A stretch of 14,288 nt of DNA from an uncultured Treponema sp. (GCA_937900125.1 CALCEK010000128.1:1-14288); one strand, 5' to 3'. Counted from the first letter of the stretch, positions 7,194 to 13,738 are shown. Numbers and translations: made by a program. The notes: generated from the letters alone by a model not told the origin.

Positions 7194-8396
7194 TTAAGAC
7201 TTTTTTAAGACAAAATCAATATCTTGGGCGCATTTTTCGTCAAGTTTGCCTTTTGCAACTTCGTCATTTATTATAGACATTGCTCTTTCGTGCGTCATTC
7301 CTGGACGATACGGACGATTTTCGCGCAAAGCCTGATATACATCAATGCAAGCCAAAAGTCTATCTTTAAAAGACAAATCTTTAGCCGTTTTTCCGTTTGG
7401 GTAGCCCGACCCATCAAGCCGCTCGTGATGATTCGAAGCCCATTCGGTAATATCTTCAAAACCATGGATTCTGTGTAAAACTTGCCACGTTATTTGTGCG
7501 TGATTTTTTATGTGATTAAATTCTTCATCGGTGAGTTTTCCTGGCTTTTCCAAAACCGATGTTTTTACTGCCAACTTTCCAATGTCGTGCAATGCGCCCG
7601 CAAGATAGTATTTTGCCTGAGTTTCTTCGTCCCAATTGTAAAATTTTGCCATTTGAAGTGCTTTTTCCGCAATTCCACTTGAGTGCATTCTTGTAAAAGA
7701 AGATTTGTAGTCTACAATTTTTGAAAAAATCGAACCGATATTGATAATTTCATTGTAGCCATAATTTTCAATTCTATCCAAAAAAACTTCATCAATCAGC
7801 TCATGGGCATTTTTTGAATCCATGTGTTCGAGGATTCCTTCTTCAAGGCAAAGCGAAAATAAATAGGATGTTTCAGGGTCAAACACCGTGTTTTTTCGTT
7901 TTTCCAAAAATTCTTTTGCCAAGTTATGGCGGTCTTCGTGCGGAGAATCTTTTGAATAAAACACAATGTCTATAATATCTGCCAAATGAATCAAGCGGGA
8001 AAAATATGGTGTTTCTCGCCAATTTTTTCCAAAAACTCCCGTTCCATCGCCTTTTTCATGGTGATATAAAATCACATTTTTTACTTGCGGATAAAACGGC
8101 AACTTCATAATGTTATGCTCGCCGTCAATGCAATGCGTAGCCATTTCGGGAGAAGTCAAAATTTCATCGCGCGTATATTTTCCTTCTGGGAACGTGGTAA
8201 GTGCGTTGTCGTGCAAAAGTCCGCAAGCTATCAAATTAGAAATTTCAATTTCTGAGAGTCCCGCATGGATTCCCATTCTTGCAGCTATATATGCCACGTG
8301 TTTTCCGTGATTTTTTTCTAAGCCAAAAATATCGCTTTCTACAAAATCAAGTGCATCAGAAACGCTACTTAATAATTCCTTAAAATTAACATTCAT
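7194..8396 (-). CDS. HD-GYP protein with two HD modules (putative cyclic di-GMP phosphodiesterase)
   Basis: A 400-residue soluble protein. The C-terminal module (about 230-400) is a full HD-GYP domain: HDIGK (270-274), a KNH motif near 297-299, HH at 323-324, GSGYP (329-333), DVYQAL (352-357) and RPYRPG (361-366). Such domains hydrolyse cyclic di-GMP or related dinucleotides at a metal site. The N-terminal half (about 25-150) is a second, degenerate HD module: KNHGKHVAYIAAR, LHDNA (61-65) and HHEKGDGTGVFG (112-123), where the GYP triplet is lost but several metal ligands remain. There is no receiver, PAS or membrane segment, so the first module may be the sensor or regulatory half. The ribosome site is weak (GAG about 5 nt from ATG). 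A promoter at 8533-8561 and a hairpin-rich leader precede it. Confidence 0.9.
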   Translation of the reverse strand: MNVNFKELLSSVSDALDFVESDIFGLEKNHGKHVAYIAARMGIHAGLSEIEISNLIACGLLHDNALTTFPEGKYTRDEILTSPEMATHCIDGEHNIMKLPFYPQVKNVILYHHEKGDGTGVFGKNWRETPYFSRLIHLADIIDIVFYSKDSPHEDRHNLAKEFLEKRKNTVFDPETSYLFSLCLEEGILEHMDSKNAHELIDEVFLDRIENYGYNEIINIGSIFSKIVDYKSSFTRMHSSGIAEKALQMAKFYNWDEETQAKYYLAGALHDIGKLAVKTSVLEKPGKLTDEEFNHIKNHAQITWQVLHRIHGFEDITEWASNHHERLDGSGYPNGKTAKDLSFKDRLLACIDVYQALRENRPYRPGMTHERAMSIINDEVAKGKLDEKCAQDIDFVLKKS

Positions 8397-8411
8397 TTTG
8401 CTCGTTTATTA

Positions 8412-8527
8412 AACCTGTTCGGAAACTTCAGTTTCAGAACAGGTTACTTTGAAAGGCGATGTTTAAAACCGCGCTATTTTAGCGGTTTTAAACTCGTTGA
8501 CCTGAGCGGAAACAGGTTTTCCGAACA
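8412..8527 (-). promoter_or_regulatory. Structured 5' leader of the HD-GYP gene (candidate RNA switch or attenuator)
   Basis: Three inverted repeats lie between the predicted promoter and the start. (1) CGGAAA/TTTCCG at 8507-8512/8518-8523. (2) A perfect 12-bp GTTTAAAACCGC/GCGGTTTTAAAC at 8461-8472/8482-8493. (3) AACCTGTTC/GAACAGGTT at 8412-8420/8437-8445, extended by AAACT/AGTTT. In addition, TGTTCGGAAA (8416-8425) inside hairpin 3 is perfectly complementary to TTTCCGAACA (8518-8527) at the 5' end of the leader, so hairpins 1 and 3 compete with a long-range pairing. It does not match the GEMM cyclic di-GMP riboswitch consensus as I know it. It could also serve partly as the prsW-like gene's terminator region. 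Confidence 0.45.
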
Positions 8528-8532
8528 AGTCT

Positions 8533-8561
8533 ATTGTACAACAATTAAAAATAGTTGTCAT
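8533..8561 (-). promoter_or_regulatory. Promoter of the HD-GYP gene
   Basis: On the minus strand ATGACA (plus 8556-8561), a 17-nt spacer, then TACAAT (plus 8533-8538). Each hexamer is one mismatch from consensus. The predicted transcript start is near 8526, giving a leader of about 130 nt. Confidence 0.6.
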
Positions 8562-8604
8562 CGGATAACTGCGGGATTCTCAAAAAAATCGAAATTCCAC
8601 TCAG

Positions 8605-9318
8605 CTAATACCCCAAAGGTCTATCTGTTTTAAATTCATGCCTAATTGTAAGCCAAGAAAAAAAGTCCAAAAGCAAGACAAAAATTAAAAAGTAAGAAGA
8701 AAATTCTTGCTCTTGTGCCGCTGGACTAAGCAAAAAATCGTATGTTCCATGAATCACCGTTGGAATCGCTATAGAAAAAAACAACACAACGTATTTAAGA
8801 AAAGGAATATGTTTTAGTTCCCAATGTTTTGCTCGAGATAAAAAATATCCCATAAAAACGCCAAAAGCTGCGTGTCCTGGAATTGCAAAAAGTGCGCGTC
8901 CGATAGAAACGCTGGTTCCGTAACTGATAACGTACATTATGTTTTCCATTCCCGCAAATCCCAAAGAAGAAGATGTGGCATAAACAATTCCATCGTATCG
9001 CCAGTCAAAATCTCGGAGTTTCCAAACATAAACCATCAAAACTGCCCATTTTGTAAGCTCTTCCACAAGAGCCACTCCAAAAAAGTTTTCTGCAAGAGCA
9101 TAATCTAGCGAATAAGTGCCGTAACTTGCGTAAATAATTTGTTCCAAAATGCGTTCAATGGGAATGTCTATAAATGAAAAGGCAGCACCAAGCCCAAATG
9201 TAATCAGAATTGCCGAAAGTGGTTCGCGCTCATTTTTATCTTTTCCGTAAATATAAAAGAGTATCAAAAAAACTGGTAACAGTGCGGGTAAAAGCACAAG
9301 ATAAAAAAGAATTTTCAT
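8605..9318 (-). CDS. PrsW-family intramembrane metalloprotease
   Basis: A 237-residue polytopic membrane protein of the PrsW / CPBP-like protease superfamily. In Bacillus, PrsW cuts the anti-sigma factor RsiW in response to antimicrobial peptides and cell-envelope stress. The motifs expected for the family are present in order: VEELTKW with the Glu pair at 86-87, DGIVYATSSSLGFAGMEN (109-126), PGHAAFGVFMGYFLS with His149, and VIHGTYDFLL with His190 and Asp194. About seven membrane segments are visible, and the charged KDKNEREP after the first one is also typical. No anti-sigma/sigma factor pair is nearby, so the substrate is unknown. The ribosome site upstream of the ATG is poor. The gene is divergent from the accessory array that begins at 9662. 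Confidence 0.88.
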   Translation of the reverse strand: MKILFYLVLLPALLPVFLILFYIYGKDKNEREPLSAILITFGLGAAFSFIDIPIERILEQIIYASYGTYSLDYALAENFFGVALVEELTKWAVLMVYVWKLRDFDWRYDGIVYATSSSLGFAGMENIMYVISYGTSVSIGRALFAIPGHAAFGVFMGYFLSRAKHWELKHIPFLKYVVLFFSIAIPTVIHGTYDFLLSPAAQEQEFSSYFLIFVLLLDFFSWLTIRHEFKTDRPLGY

Positions 9319-9661
9319 ATTACGATTTTACACCGAATTGCCTTAAAAAGTCCATAATTAACATAAAGCGCACCTATGTGTTGGGCAAAACTCGCAATGC
9401 GTACAACATCAAGGTTTCTAAGTCGCATTTTAGATGAAAAAAATCGTTAACTAATGCTAATTCTGTGAATTTTTCACTCTTTTTTGTGCGTAAATACTCA
9501 CTACAAACTGTGCGTTTGGTTTTAGAATGGGTGAGCAAAAGTGTTTTCGTGGAAGTAACGGAACAAAACTGCCACAAGCACTGCCCCCGCGTATGCGGTC
9601 GGCATACAATACACAACAACGCCACGCCGCAGGGCGATATGCGGCAAGGAGATTTATCTTT
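9319..9661. other. Gene-free transition between the low-GC block and the GC-richer array
   Basis: I see no supportable gene here. The short open frames on both strands lack ribosome sites and protein-like composition. The first ~200 bases are AT-rich like the left block; from about 9540 GC rises, ending in the hairpin pair of the array's first leader (9591-9645). There is a TAGAAT at 9523-9528 but no matching -35. The promoter of the array was not found. Confidence 0.6.
9591..9645 (+). repeat. Leader module 1: palindrome, AACAA-box, hairpin directly before the SD
   Basis: The palindrome GTATGC/GCATAC (9591-9596/9602-9607) is followed by AACAACGCCAC (9615-9625). Then comes the hairpin GCCGCA/TGCGGC (9626-9631/9640-9645, 8-nt loop), abutting AAGGAG at 9646. 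It shares CCGCGTATGC and CGGCATAC with the palindrome at 10651-10686. Confidence 0.6.
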
Positions 9662-9991
9662 ATGAAAAAGAAATTTGCAATACTGCTTTCTGTTTTCTTC
9701 ATTCTTACGGCACAGGTCTTTGCCGAGGCAGGCGAGCTTGCGGGAAAGAGCTTTGACGGAGACTTCGAAGACAGGTGTACTTTTACATTCACTGATGCAA
9801 AAAACGGCACGGTGACATGGAGCGACGGAAGCAGCGGAAAATTCACCTACATGATAGACAGCACGGCAAAAGAAGTCGTCATGCGCCTTGATTGGGATGA
9901 CGAGGAGTTGCCGATTTATGCCACGTACAGCCTCGTTTGCCTGAAATGCAGGTTTGAAGAACACGAATTTTTGCTGCTAAGGAAATGGTGA
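9662..9991 (+). CDS. Small secreted protein with a GKSF/SDG domain
   Basis: A 109-residue protein of unknown function. The ATG at 9662 is chosen because AAGGAGA lies 9 nt upstream and a clear Sec signal peptide follows: Lys-rich start, hydrophobic core, then AQVFA cleavage before EAGELAG (about residue 21/22). A longer frame from 9527 would bury the signal peptide. The mature part begins AGKSFDGDFEDRCTFTF, then a NGTVTWSDGSSGKFTYMI stretch, and looks like a small all-beta domain. It resembles residues about 293-388 of the membrane protein at 12486-13661 (GKSFSGAWSDKYTATITF, then VKFSDGDTASGAY), so the two genes share a module. It is the first gene of the plus-strand array. It is probably periplasmic or extracellular; I do not recognise a named family. 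Confidence 0.75.
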   Translation: MKKKFAILLSVFFILTAQVFAEAGELAGKSFDGDFEDRCTFTFTDAKNGTVTWSDGSSGKFTYMIDSTAKEVVMRLDWDDEELPIYATYSLVCLKCRFEEHEFLLLRKW

Positions 9992-9994
9992 TTT

Positions 9995-10060
9995 TTGCCA
10001 AAGGGCAAGGAACATATAAACAAAAGCACCGGTGGTTGGACGATGGCGAAACCGCCGTGC
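9995..10060 (+). repeat. Leader module 2: small palindrome, AACAA-box, hairpin before the SD
   Basis: TTGCC/GGCAA (9995-9999/10004-10008) is followed by AACAAAAGCAC (10019-10029). A larger stem then pairs GCAC (10026-10029) plus GGTGGTT (10031-10037) with AACCGCC plus GTGC (10050-10060), with one bulged C and one G-U pair. It overlaps the box's GCAC and ends 4 nt before AAGGAGG (10065-10071). Confidence 0.55.
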
Positions 10061-10075
10061 GCGGAAGGAGGAAGT

Positions 10076-10633
10076 ATGGAATATACATCTGTTTTTGAAG
10101 AACTGAATGTGTCTAAGAAAATTGTCTACAGCAAATGGCTCAGAAAAACCATTGCTGCACACAAGAATGAGGAACAATTCCCTGCTGAATTTATGGAAAT
10201 TGTTGAGCTTGTAGAAAACGACTGGAGCGTGAGCCGCACCGTGCCGCTTGCAAACAGAGAGGCTTTCATGCAGTACCTGTGGGAAAAGCGCGGCGACATC
10301 ATGGGCGGAACATACGATTGGAGCAGAAGCACCTTTGTTTCTGCTCGGAGCGACGGCGTGAATATCCATGCGTACAGTTACGAAAGCAAAATTTGCTTTC
10401 TCATAAATCCGCAAGCCTACAAGCTCATCTTTGATTCAAGAAACCGAGAGGCAATGCAAAAAGAAAAGGACGCAGAGCATATCCCTGCGGACTGCAAGAT
10501 TGACGAAGAGAACTGGCAGAACACGGTGAATGTCTACTACGCCCAGAACCACGCCGACGTTTCCAATAAGACGGACGACGAGGTGTTCTTCGCGATTGAC
10601 TTTGCGATGTGGTTTAAGAAAGGCTTGGAATAA
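10076..10633 (+). CDS. Hypothetical protein, 185 aa
   Basis: The protein is not recognised. The start at 10076 is set by AAGGAGG four bases upstream; the frame is open from 9995 but the extra N-terminus would be encoded by the hairpin leader. The protein is soluble, with no signal peptide or membrane segment. It is rich in aromatic residues and begins MEYTSVFEELNVSKKIVYSK, with a mixed alpha/beta look: an amphipathic helical first third, then a strand-like part (STFVSARSDGVNIHAYSYE, ICFLINPQAYKLIF), a charged linker, and an ending DFAMWFKKGLE. It lies 84 bp after the secreted protein gene and 103 bp before the LRR gene, separated by hairpins. Its place in the array suggests an accessory role; I assign no function. 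Confidence 0.7.
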   Translation: MEYTSVFEELNVSKKIVYSKWLRKTIAAHKNEEQFPAEFMEIVELVENDWSVSRTVPLANREAFMQYLWEKRGDIMGGTYDWSRSTFVSARSDGVNIHAYSYESKICFLINPQAYKLIFDSRNREAMQKEKDAEHIPADCKIDEENWQNTVNVYYAQNHADVSNKTDDEVFFAIDFAMWFKKGLE

Positions 10634-10644
10634 GGTCAACACAC

Positions 10645-10722
10645 CCGCCCGAGTATGCCGCGTATGCTCGCATACGCGGCATACTCAGGCGGAAATCAAA
10701 CAAAGCACGGGCGGAAAGCCCG
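10645..10722 (+). repeat. Leader module 3: long perfect palindrome, AACAA-box, hairpin at the SD
   Basis: Perfect 16-bp arms at 10651-10666 and 10671-10686 enclose the loop CTCG. The stem extends by five more pairs (CCGCC 10645-10649 with GGCGG 10688-10692) past one mismatch. It is followed by AACAAAGCAC (10699-10708) and the hairpin CGGGC/GCCCG (10708-10712/10718-10722), abutting AAGGAG at 10723. The long stem has no U-tract, so it does not look like an intrinsic terminator. Confidence 0.75.
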
Positions 10723-10736
10723 AAGGAGTTTTTACT

Positions 10737-11396
10737 ATGGGGTATAGGAAATGCATGATATGTGGCGACTATTTTGATGATGAGGACGGCTATTGCGAAG
10801 ACGGCTATAAGACATCGGTGGATTTGAACCCTTATATTGGTCACGCTCGCAGGGTGGGTGTTTTTTGTTCTTACACATGTTATCAAGAGTGGTATGATAG
10901 AAAAGAAGCAAGAAAGCAAGCCGCCGAAGCAGCGGAAGCTGCTGAACGGCGGGTCGCAGCAGAAGCCGAGCGCAGACGCAAGGAAGAAGAGCATGAGAGA
11001 ATGCTTGCGCGGTGCGTGAACATCGACGGCGCGTATTACAGTCAGGACAAGACCACGCTGATAGAGGTGGACAAAATGACCCGCCGCCTTGTCGTGCCCG
11101 AAGGGGTGCTGGAGATTGCGGACAATGCGTGCAAAGAGTGTAAATCGCTCAAATCCGTAACGCTGCCCGAAAGCCTTGAAGAAATCGGGGAAGCGGCATT
11201 TGCGCTTTGCCCTGCGCTCACATCTGTAACAATCCCCAAGAATGTAAAGAAAATTGGCGTATGGGCATTCTCAGGTAACGATGAAATCCCCTCTGGTTTT
11301 GAAGAAGTGACAATTGAGGACGGCTGCTCGGTAATCGGCAGAGTATGTTTCAATACTGCACTGCGCTTGAATCAATTTTCATTCCTGCAAGCGTAA
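10737..11396 (+). CDS. Zinc-finger plus BspA-like LRR protein, N-terminal part (frameshifted)
   Basis: First half of a gene that continues in another frame at 11345. The start at 10737 follows AAGGAG by 8 nt. Residues 6-48 form a zinc-finger-like module (C6xxC9, C20, then FCSYTCY with C44 and C48). Residues about 52-90 are a strongly charged Ala/Glu/Arg helix (coiled-coil like). From about 95 come 23-residue BspA-type (LRR_5) repeats, such as CKSLKSVTLPESLEEIGEAAF and CPALTSVTIPKNVKKIGVWAF. After IGRVCF (near 11351) the frame leaves the repeat pattern (NTALRLNQ...) and stops at 11396, while the -1 frame takes it up exactly. There is no signal peptide, unlike most BspA-like surface proteins, so it is probably cytoplasmic or exported by another route. 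Alone this fragment is 219 residues, of which the last 15 or so are out of frame. Confidence 0.75.
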   Translation: MGYRKCMICGDYFDDEDGYCEDGYKTSVDLNPYIGHARRVGVFCSYTCYQEWYDRKEARKQAAEAAEAAERRVAAEAERRRKEEEHERMLARCVNIDGAYYSQDKTTLIEVDKMTRRLVVPEGVLEIADNACKECKSLKSVTLPESLEEIGEAAFALCPALTSVTIPKNVKKIGVWAFSGNDEIPSGFEEVTIEDGCSVIGRVCFNTALRLNQFSFLQA

Positions 11397-12436
11397 AGGA
11401 AGTTGGTAATGCTGCATTTGAAAGCTGTACCGCGCTCAAATCAATCACTATTCCCGACGGCATTACGGAAATTCCAGACTGGGCATTTGGCAGATGCACT
11501 GCGCTTTCTTCGGTTACGCTCCCCGAAAGCGTCAAGAAAATCGGCGAAGGTGCGTTTTACGGCTGCACCGCGCTCACCTCGGTGGACGACCTGCTTCTGC
11601 ATATAGAAGAGGTTGGGGGCTATGCATTCGGGGAAACGGGCATTACCGAAGTAACGATTCCCGCAAATGTAAAACTGAGAGAATGGAAAAATGAAAAAAA
11701 GGATACCTATTACGGTGTTTTCGCTGAGTGTACCTCGCTCAAATCCGCAACGCTTGCCGAAGGCAGAACTGCGGGTGGCGGGCGGCTGTTCAAAGGGTGC
11801 ACGGCGCTTACTTCCGTTACACTTCCTAGCACTTTTAAGATATTGAACAAGGGTATTTTCGAGGTCTGCACTGCACTCCAGTCGATTACGCTCCCAGAGA
11901 GCGTGGAAAAGGTAGATTCCCGCGCCTTTAATGGCTGTGAAAAATTGCAGTCAATTTCAATTCCTGCGGGCGTTAGCGAAATCAAAGGCTCTGCATTCAA
12001 CGACTGCAAGTCGCTCCGCTCCGTCGTTATCCCCAGCGGCGTTACGAAAATCGAAAAGAGCACGTTCAAGAACTGCTCCGCGCTTGAAACGCTCACCATT
12101 CCCGCAACGGTCAAAGAATTTGACGGGCGGTGGCTTGAAGGCTGCATGGCGCTCAAAACGGTGAACGTGGAGGGCGAAGGCTTTTCAAGCGAAGCCGCCT
12201 CCGCGCTCCGCACCTACCTTGAAGACGAGTTCGGAAAGGGCACGGTCAAGCTGGGCGGCTCCGGCGTGGGCGCGGGCGCACTGCTCGGGAAGCTCGGCGG
12301 CGCGGCTGGCGGGGCTAAGAACGCTGCGGGCAGCCTTGCGCAGAACGAGAATGTGCAGAATGCCGTAAACGAGGCGAAGGATGCGTTCAAAAAGGCATTC
12401 GGCGGCTTCGGCGGCTTGTTCGGCAGGAAAAAATAA
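11345..12436 (+). CDS. BspA-like LRR protein, C-terminal part (frameshifted continuation)
   Basis: Continuation, in the -1 frame, of the gene at 10737. The ATG at 11345 is not a credible start: no ribosome site precedes it, and CTALESIFIPASVKEVGNAAF continues the repeat register interrupted upstream. About ten further LRR_5 repeats follow with the pattern CTALxSxTxPxxVxxIxxxAFxxC, for example CTALSSVTLPESVKKIGEGAF and CEKLQSISIPAGVSEIKGSAF. After residue about 295 there is a Gly/Ala-rich tail ending in FGGFGGLFGRKK. Restoring one base near TGTTTC (11346-11351) joins both parts into one 566-residue protein. BspA-type LRRs mediate protein binding, often adhesion. Whether the break is a real mutation, a sequencing error in the T-run, or rare frameshifting cannot be told here. 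Confidence 0.8.
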   Translation: MFQYCTALESIFIPASVKEVGNAAFESCTALKSITIPDGITEIPDWAFGRCTALSSVTLPESVKKIGEGAFYGCTALTSVDDLLLHIEEVGGYAFGETGITEVTIPANVKLREWKNEKKDTYYGVFAECTSLKSATLAEGRTAGGGRLFKGCTALTSVTLPSTFKILNKGIFEVCTALQSITLPESVEKVDSRAFNGCEKLQSISIPAGVSEIKGSAFNDCKSLRSVVIPSGVTKIEKSTFKNCSALETLTIPATVKEFDGRWLEGCMALKTVNVEGEGFSSEAASALRTYLEDEFGKGTVKLGGSGVGAGALLGKLGGAAGGAKNAAGSLAQNENVQNAVNEAKDAFKKAFGGFGGLFGRKK

Positions 12437-12443
12437 CAGCATC

Positions 12444-12467
12444 GCCCCGCGAAAAGGAACGCGGGGC
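12444..12467 (+). repeat. Leader module 4: GC hairpin before the SD
   Basis: The 8-bp stem GCCCCGCG/CGCGGGGC (12444-12451/12460-12467, loop AAAAGGAA) ends 4 nt before AGGAG (12472-12476). It is preceded by AACAGCATC, a weaker version of the AACAA-box. It lies in the 49-bp gap after the LRR gene and could alternatively be that gene's terminator, but it lacks a U-tract. Confidence 0.6.
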
Positions 12468-12485
12468 ATATAGGAGAAATGAATT

Positions 12486-13661
12486 ATGGCAGTTGAATGG
12501 GGAACATGTGAGTATTGCAAGCGGTATCGCCCGCTAAAATACGGGTACATTACAAACAAGTATTGCAGCGAAGACTGTTACGCAAAATCCGGGGAGAAAG
12601 CCAAAGACGAACGGTATGCGGCTGAGGTGCATGCAGAGGATAAGGCCGCTTGGGGAGACGGCGATAGCCTTATGTTTTTTGTCTTCCGCTGTGCTTTCTT
12701 TACCGTTGGCTGGTTGCTATTCTTGTGGATTATCTCAAAAATGATGGATGGGGGGATAGAAAACGCTGGCTGCGGCTTCGTAGGCATTGCGGAGGTTCTG
12801 CATGACTTTAATCGCCTGGGGCTGCTTCCTCAGGCAGCGGTATGCCTTGGTATCTCAATCGTGCAGAACCTCCTCGTGCGGTTTCTGCACCTGTACGGGC
12901 TGTTCCGCAAAGCCGTCTTTTACGGCATTCCGATAGCTATTTTTGTGCTTACGATTTTGTTCTACGCGCCGGTAAGCCCGCTGGCAGTCGATGCAAAGGC
13001 GCAGCGTGAAAAATACGAGGCTAAACTTGAAAAGAAAGCCGCCAAGCGGATGGAAAAGTGGTACACTCCCGAGGCGGATGTCGTGGTGGGGCAGGAGTAT
13101 GTTTCGCTCTATACCGTAGATGCGTCAAGCGGTAAGATAACGCCGCATACTGTCACGGTCTTTGGCAAGAACGGGCTTGCCTTTGAGAGCGACAAATATA
13201 CGGTAGACACCGCAACGCGCACCATTACTGTTGGCACTCGAAAAAAAGATAAGACGGTGTACCACTACTTCCCCGACGGAAGCGCGTACTACCAGTCGTT
13301 TTTCTCCGCCGCTATGGGCTTCCCGAAAGTCGGCGCGAAACTCAACGCGGAAATGGCGACGGAAGTCATCGGAAAGAGTTTCAGCGGCGCTTGGAGCGAC
13401 AAGTACACGGCGACGATAACGTTCGGCAAGGACGGTCGCGCGACGGTCAAGTTCAGCGACGGCGACACAGCGAGCGGCGCGTACATCGCAAGCGACGAGG
13501 ACAACATAGTGCTCTACAACCACAGGGACGCGGGCGTATGGTACACTTTCACCTACAGCGACGACGGCAGCGTTACATTCAAGCACCCCTATGCCGAAAA
13601 AGACAGTAAGGGCAAATTCCGTCTGCGCTACTTCAACAACGAGGACTGGCAACGGAAGTAG
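12486..13661 (+). CDS. Zinc-finger membrane protein with a C-terminal GKSF/SDG domain
   Basis: A 391-residue protein of unknown function. The start follows AGGAG by 9 nt. Residues 8-32 form a small zinc-finger-like module (C8xxC11, then YCSEDCY with C27 and C31), similar to the N-terminus of the LRR gene upstream. Membrane segments are about 61-84, 115-133 and 144-164, followed by a charged helix (about 170-192). Two beta-rich regions follow: about 195-275, and about 293-388, which resembles the mature secreted protein at 9662-9991 (GKSFSGAWSDKYTATITF, VKFSDGDTASGAY). With three membrane segments the finger and the C-terminal domain would lie on opposite faces, so it could bridge cytoplasm and periplasm; this is inference. 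GC is highest here (40/60 at 13441-13500). A terminator follows, closing the array. Confidence 0.78.
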   Translation: MAVEWGTCEYCKRYRPLKYGYITNKYCSEDCYAKSGEKAKDERYAAEVHAEDKAAWGDGDSLMFFVFRCAFFTVGWLLFLWIISKMMDGGIENAGCGFVGIAEVLHDFNRLGLLPQAAVCLGISIVQNLLVRFLHLYGLFRKAVFYGIPIAIFVLTILFYAPVSPLAVDAKAQREKYEAKLEKKAAKRMEKWYTPEADVVVGQEYVSLYTVDASSGKITPHTVTVFGKNGLAFESDKYTVDTATRTITVGTRKKDKTVYHYFPDGSAYYQSFFSAAMGFPKVGAKLNAEMATEVIGKSFSGAWSDKYTATITFGKDGRATVKFSDGDTASGAYIASDEDNIVLYNHRDAGVWYTFTYSDDGSVTFKHPYAEKDSKGKFRLRYFNNEDWQRK

Positions 13662-13677
13662 GCGCGCATATATGGGT

Positions 13678-13713
13678 GGGCGGCTCTCTTTGCGGGGGCT
13701 GCCCGCTTTTTTT
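13678..13713 (+). terminator. Rho-independent terminator closing the array
   Basis: Stem GGGCGGC (13678-13684) / GCTGCCC (13698-13704, one G-U pair), or alternatively GCGGG/CCCGC (13692-13696/13702-13706), followed by seven T (13707-13713). It lies 16 nt after the stop of the membrane protein gene. Confidence 0.85.
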
Positions 13714-13738
13714 GTGTGGGCAAAAGGCGCGGGAGTGT

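Noticed and set aside
8397..8530. GEMM-type cyclic di-GMP riboswitch before the HD-GYP gene
   Set aside because: I cannot find the conserved GEMM core (such as GCACAGGGCAAACC); the leader is made of AT-rich inverted repeats instead.
9374..9964. Minus-strand open frame of 196 aa
   Set aside because: It is antisense to the secreted protein gene and its leader, has no ribosome site, and its composition is like a shadow frame. The plus-strand gene has an SD and a signal peptide.
11710..12213. Minus-strand open frame of 167 aa in the LRR gene
   Set aside because: A periodic shadow produced by the LRR repeats; no start signal.
10709..12467. CRISPR array from recurring short hairpins
   Set aside because: The hairpins are not identical repeats, have no regular spacers and lie in gene gaps before ribosome sites.
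9319..12485. Integron cassette array with attC sites in the gaps (AACAAAGCAC resembles an attC left end)
   Set aside because: The matching right end GTTRRRY is absent at the expected places; GTTGGAC inside module 2 lies within the stem's left arm, and no integrase is visible. The three gaps differ too much in stem sequence.
13125..13652. Minus-strand open frame of 175 aa, rich in Val/Ala/Arg
   Set aside because: A typical shadow of the GC-rich gene on the plus strand, which has an SD and recognisable domains.
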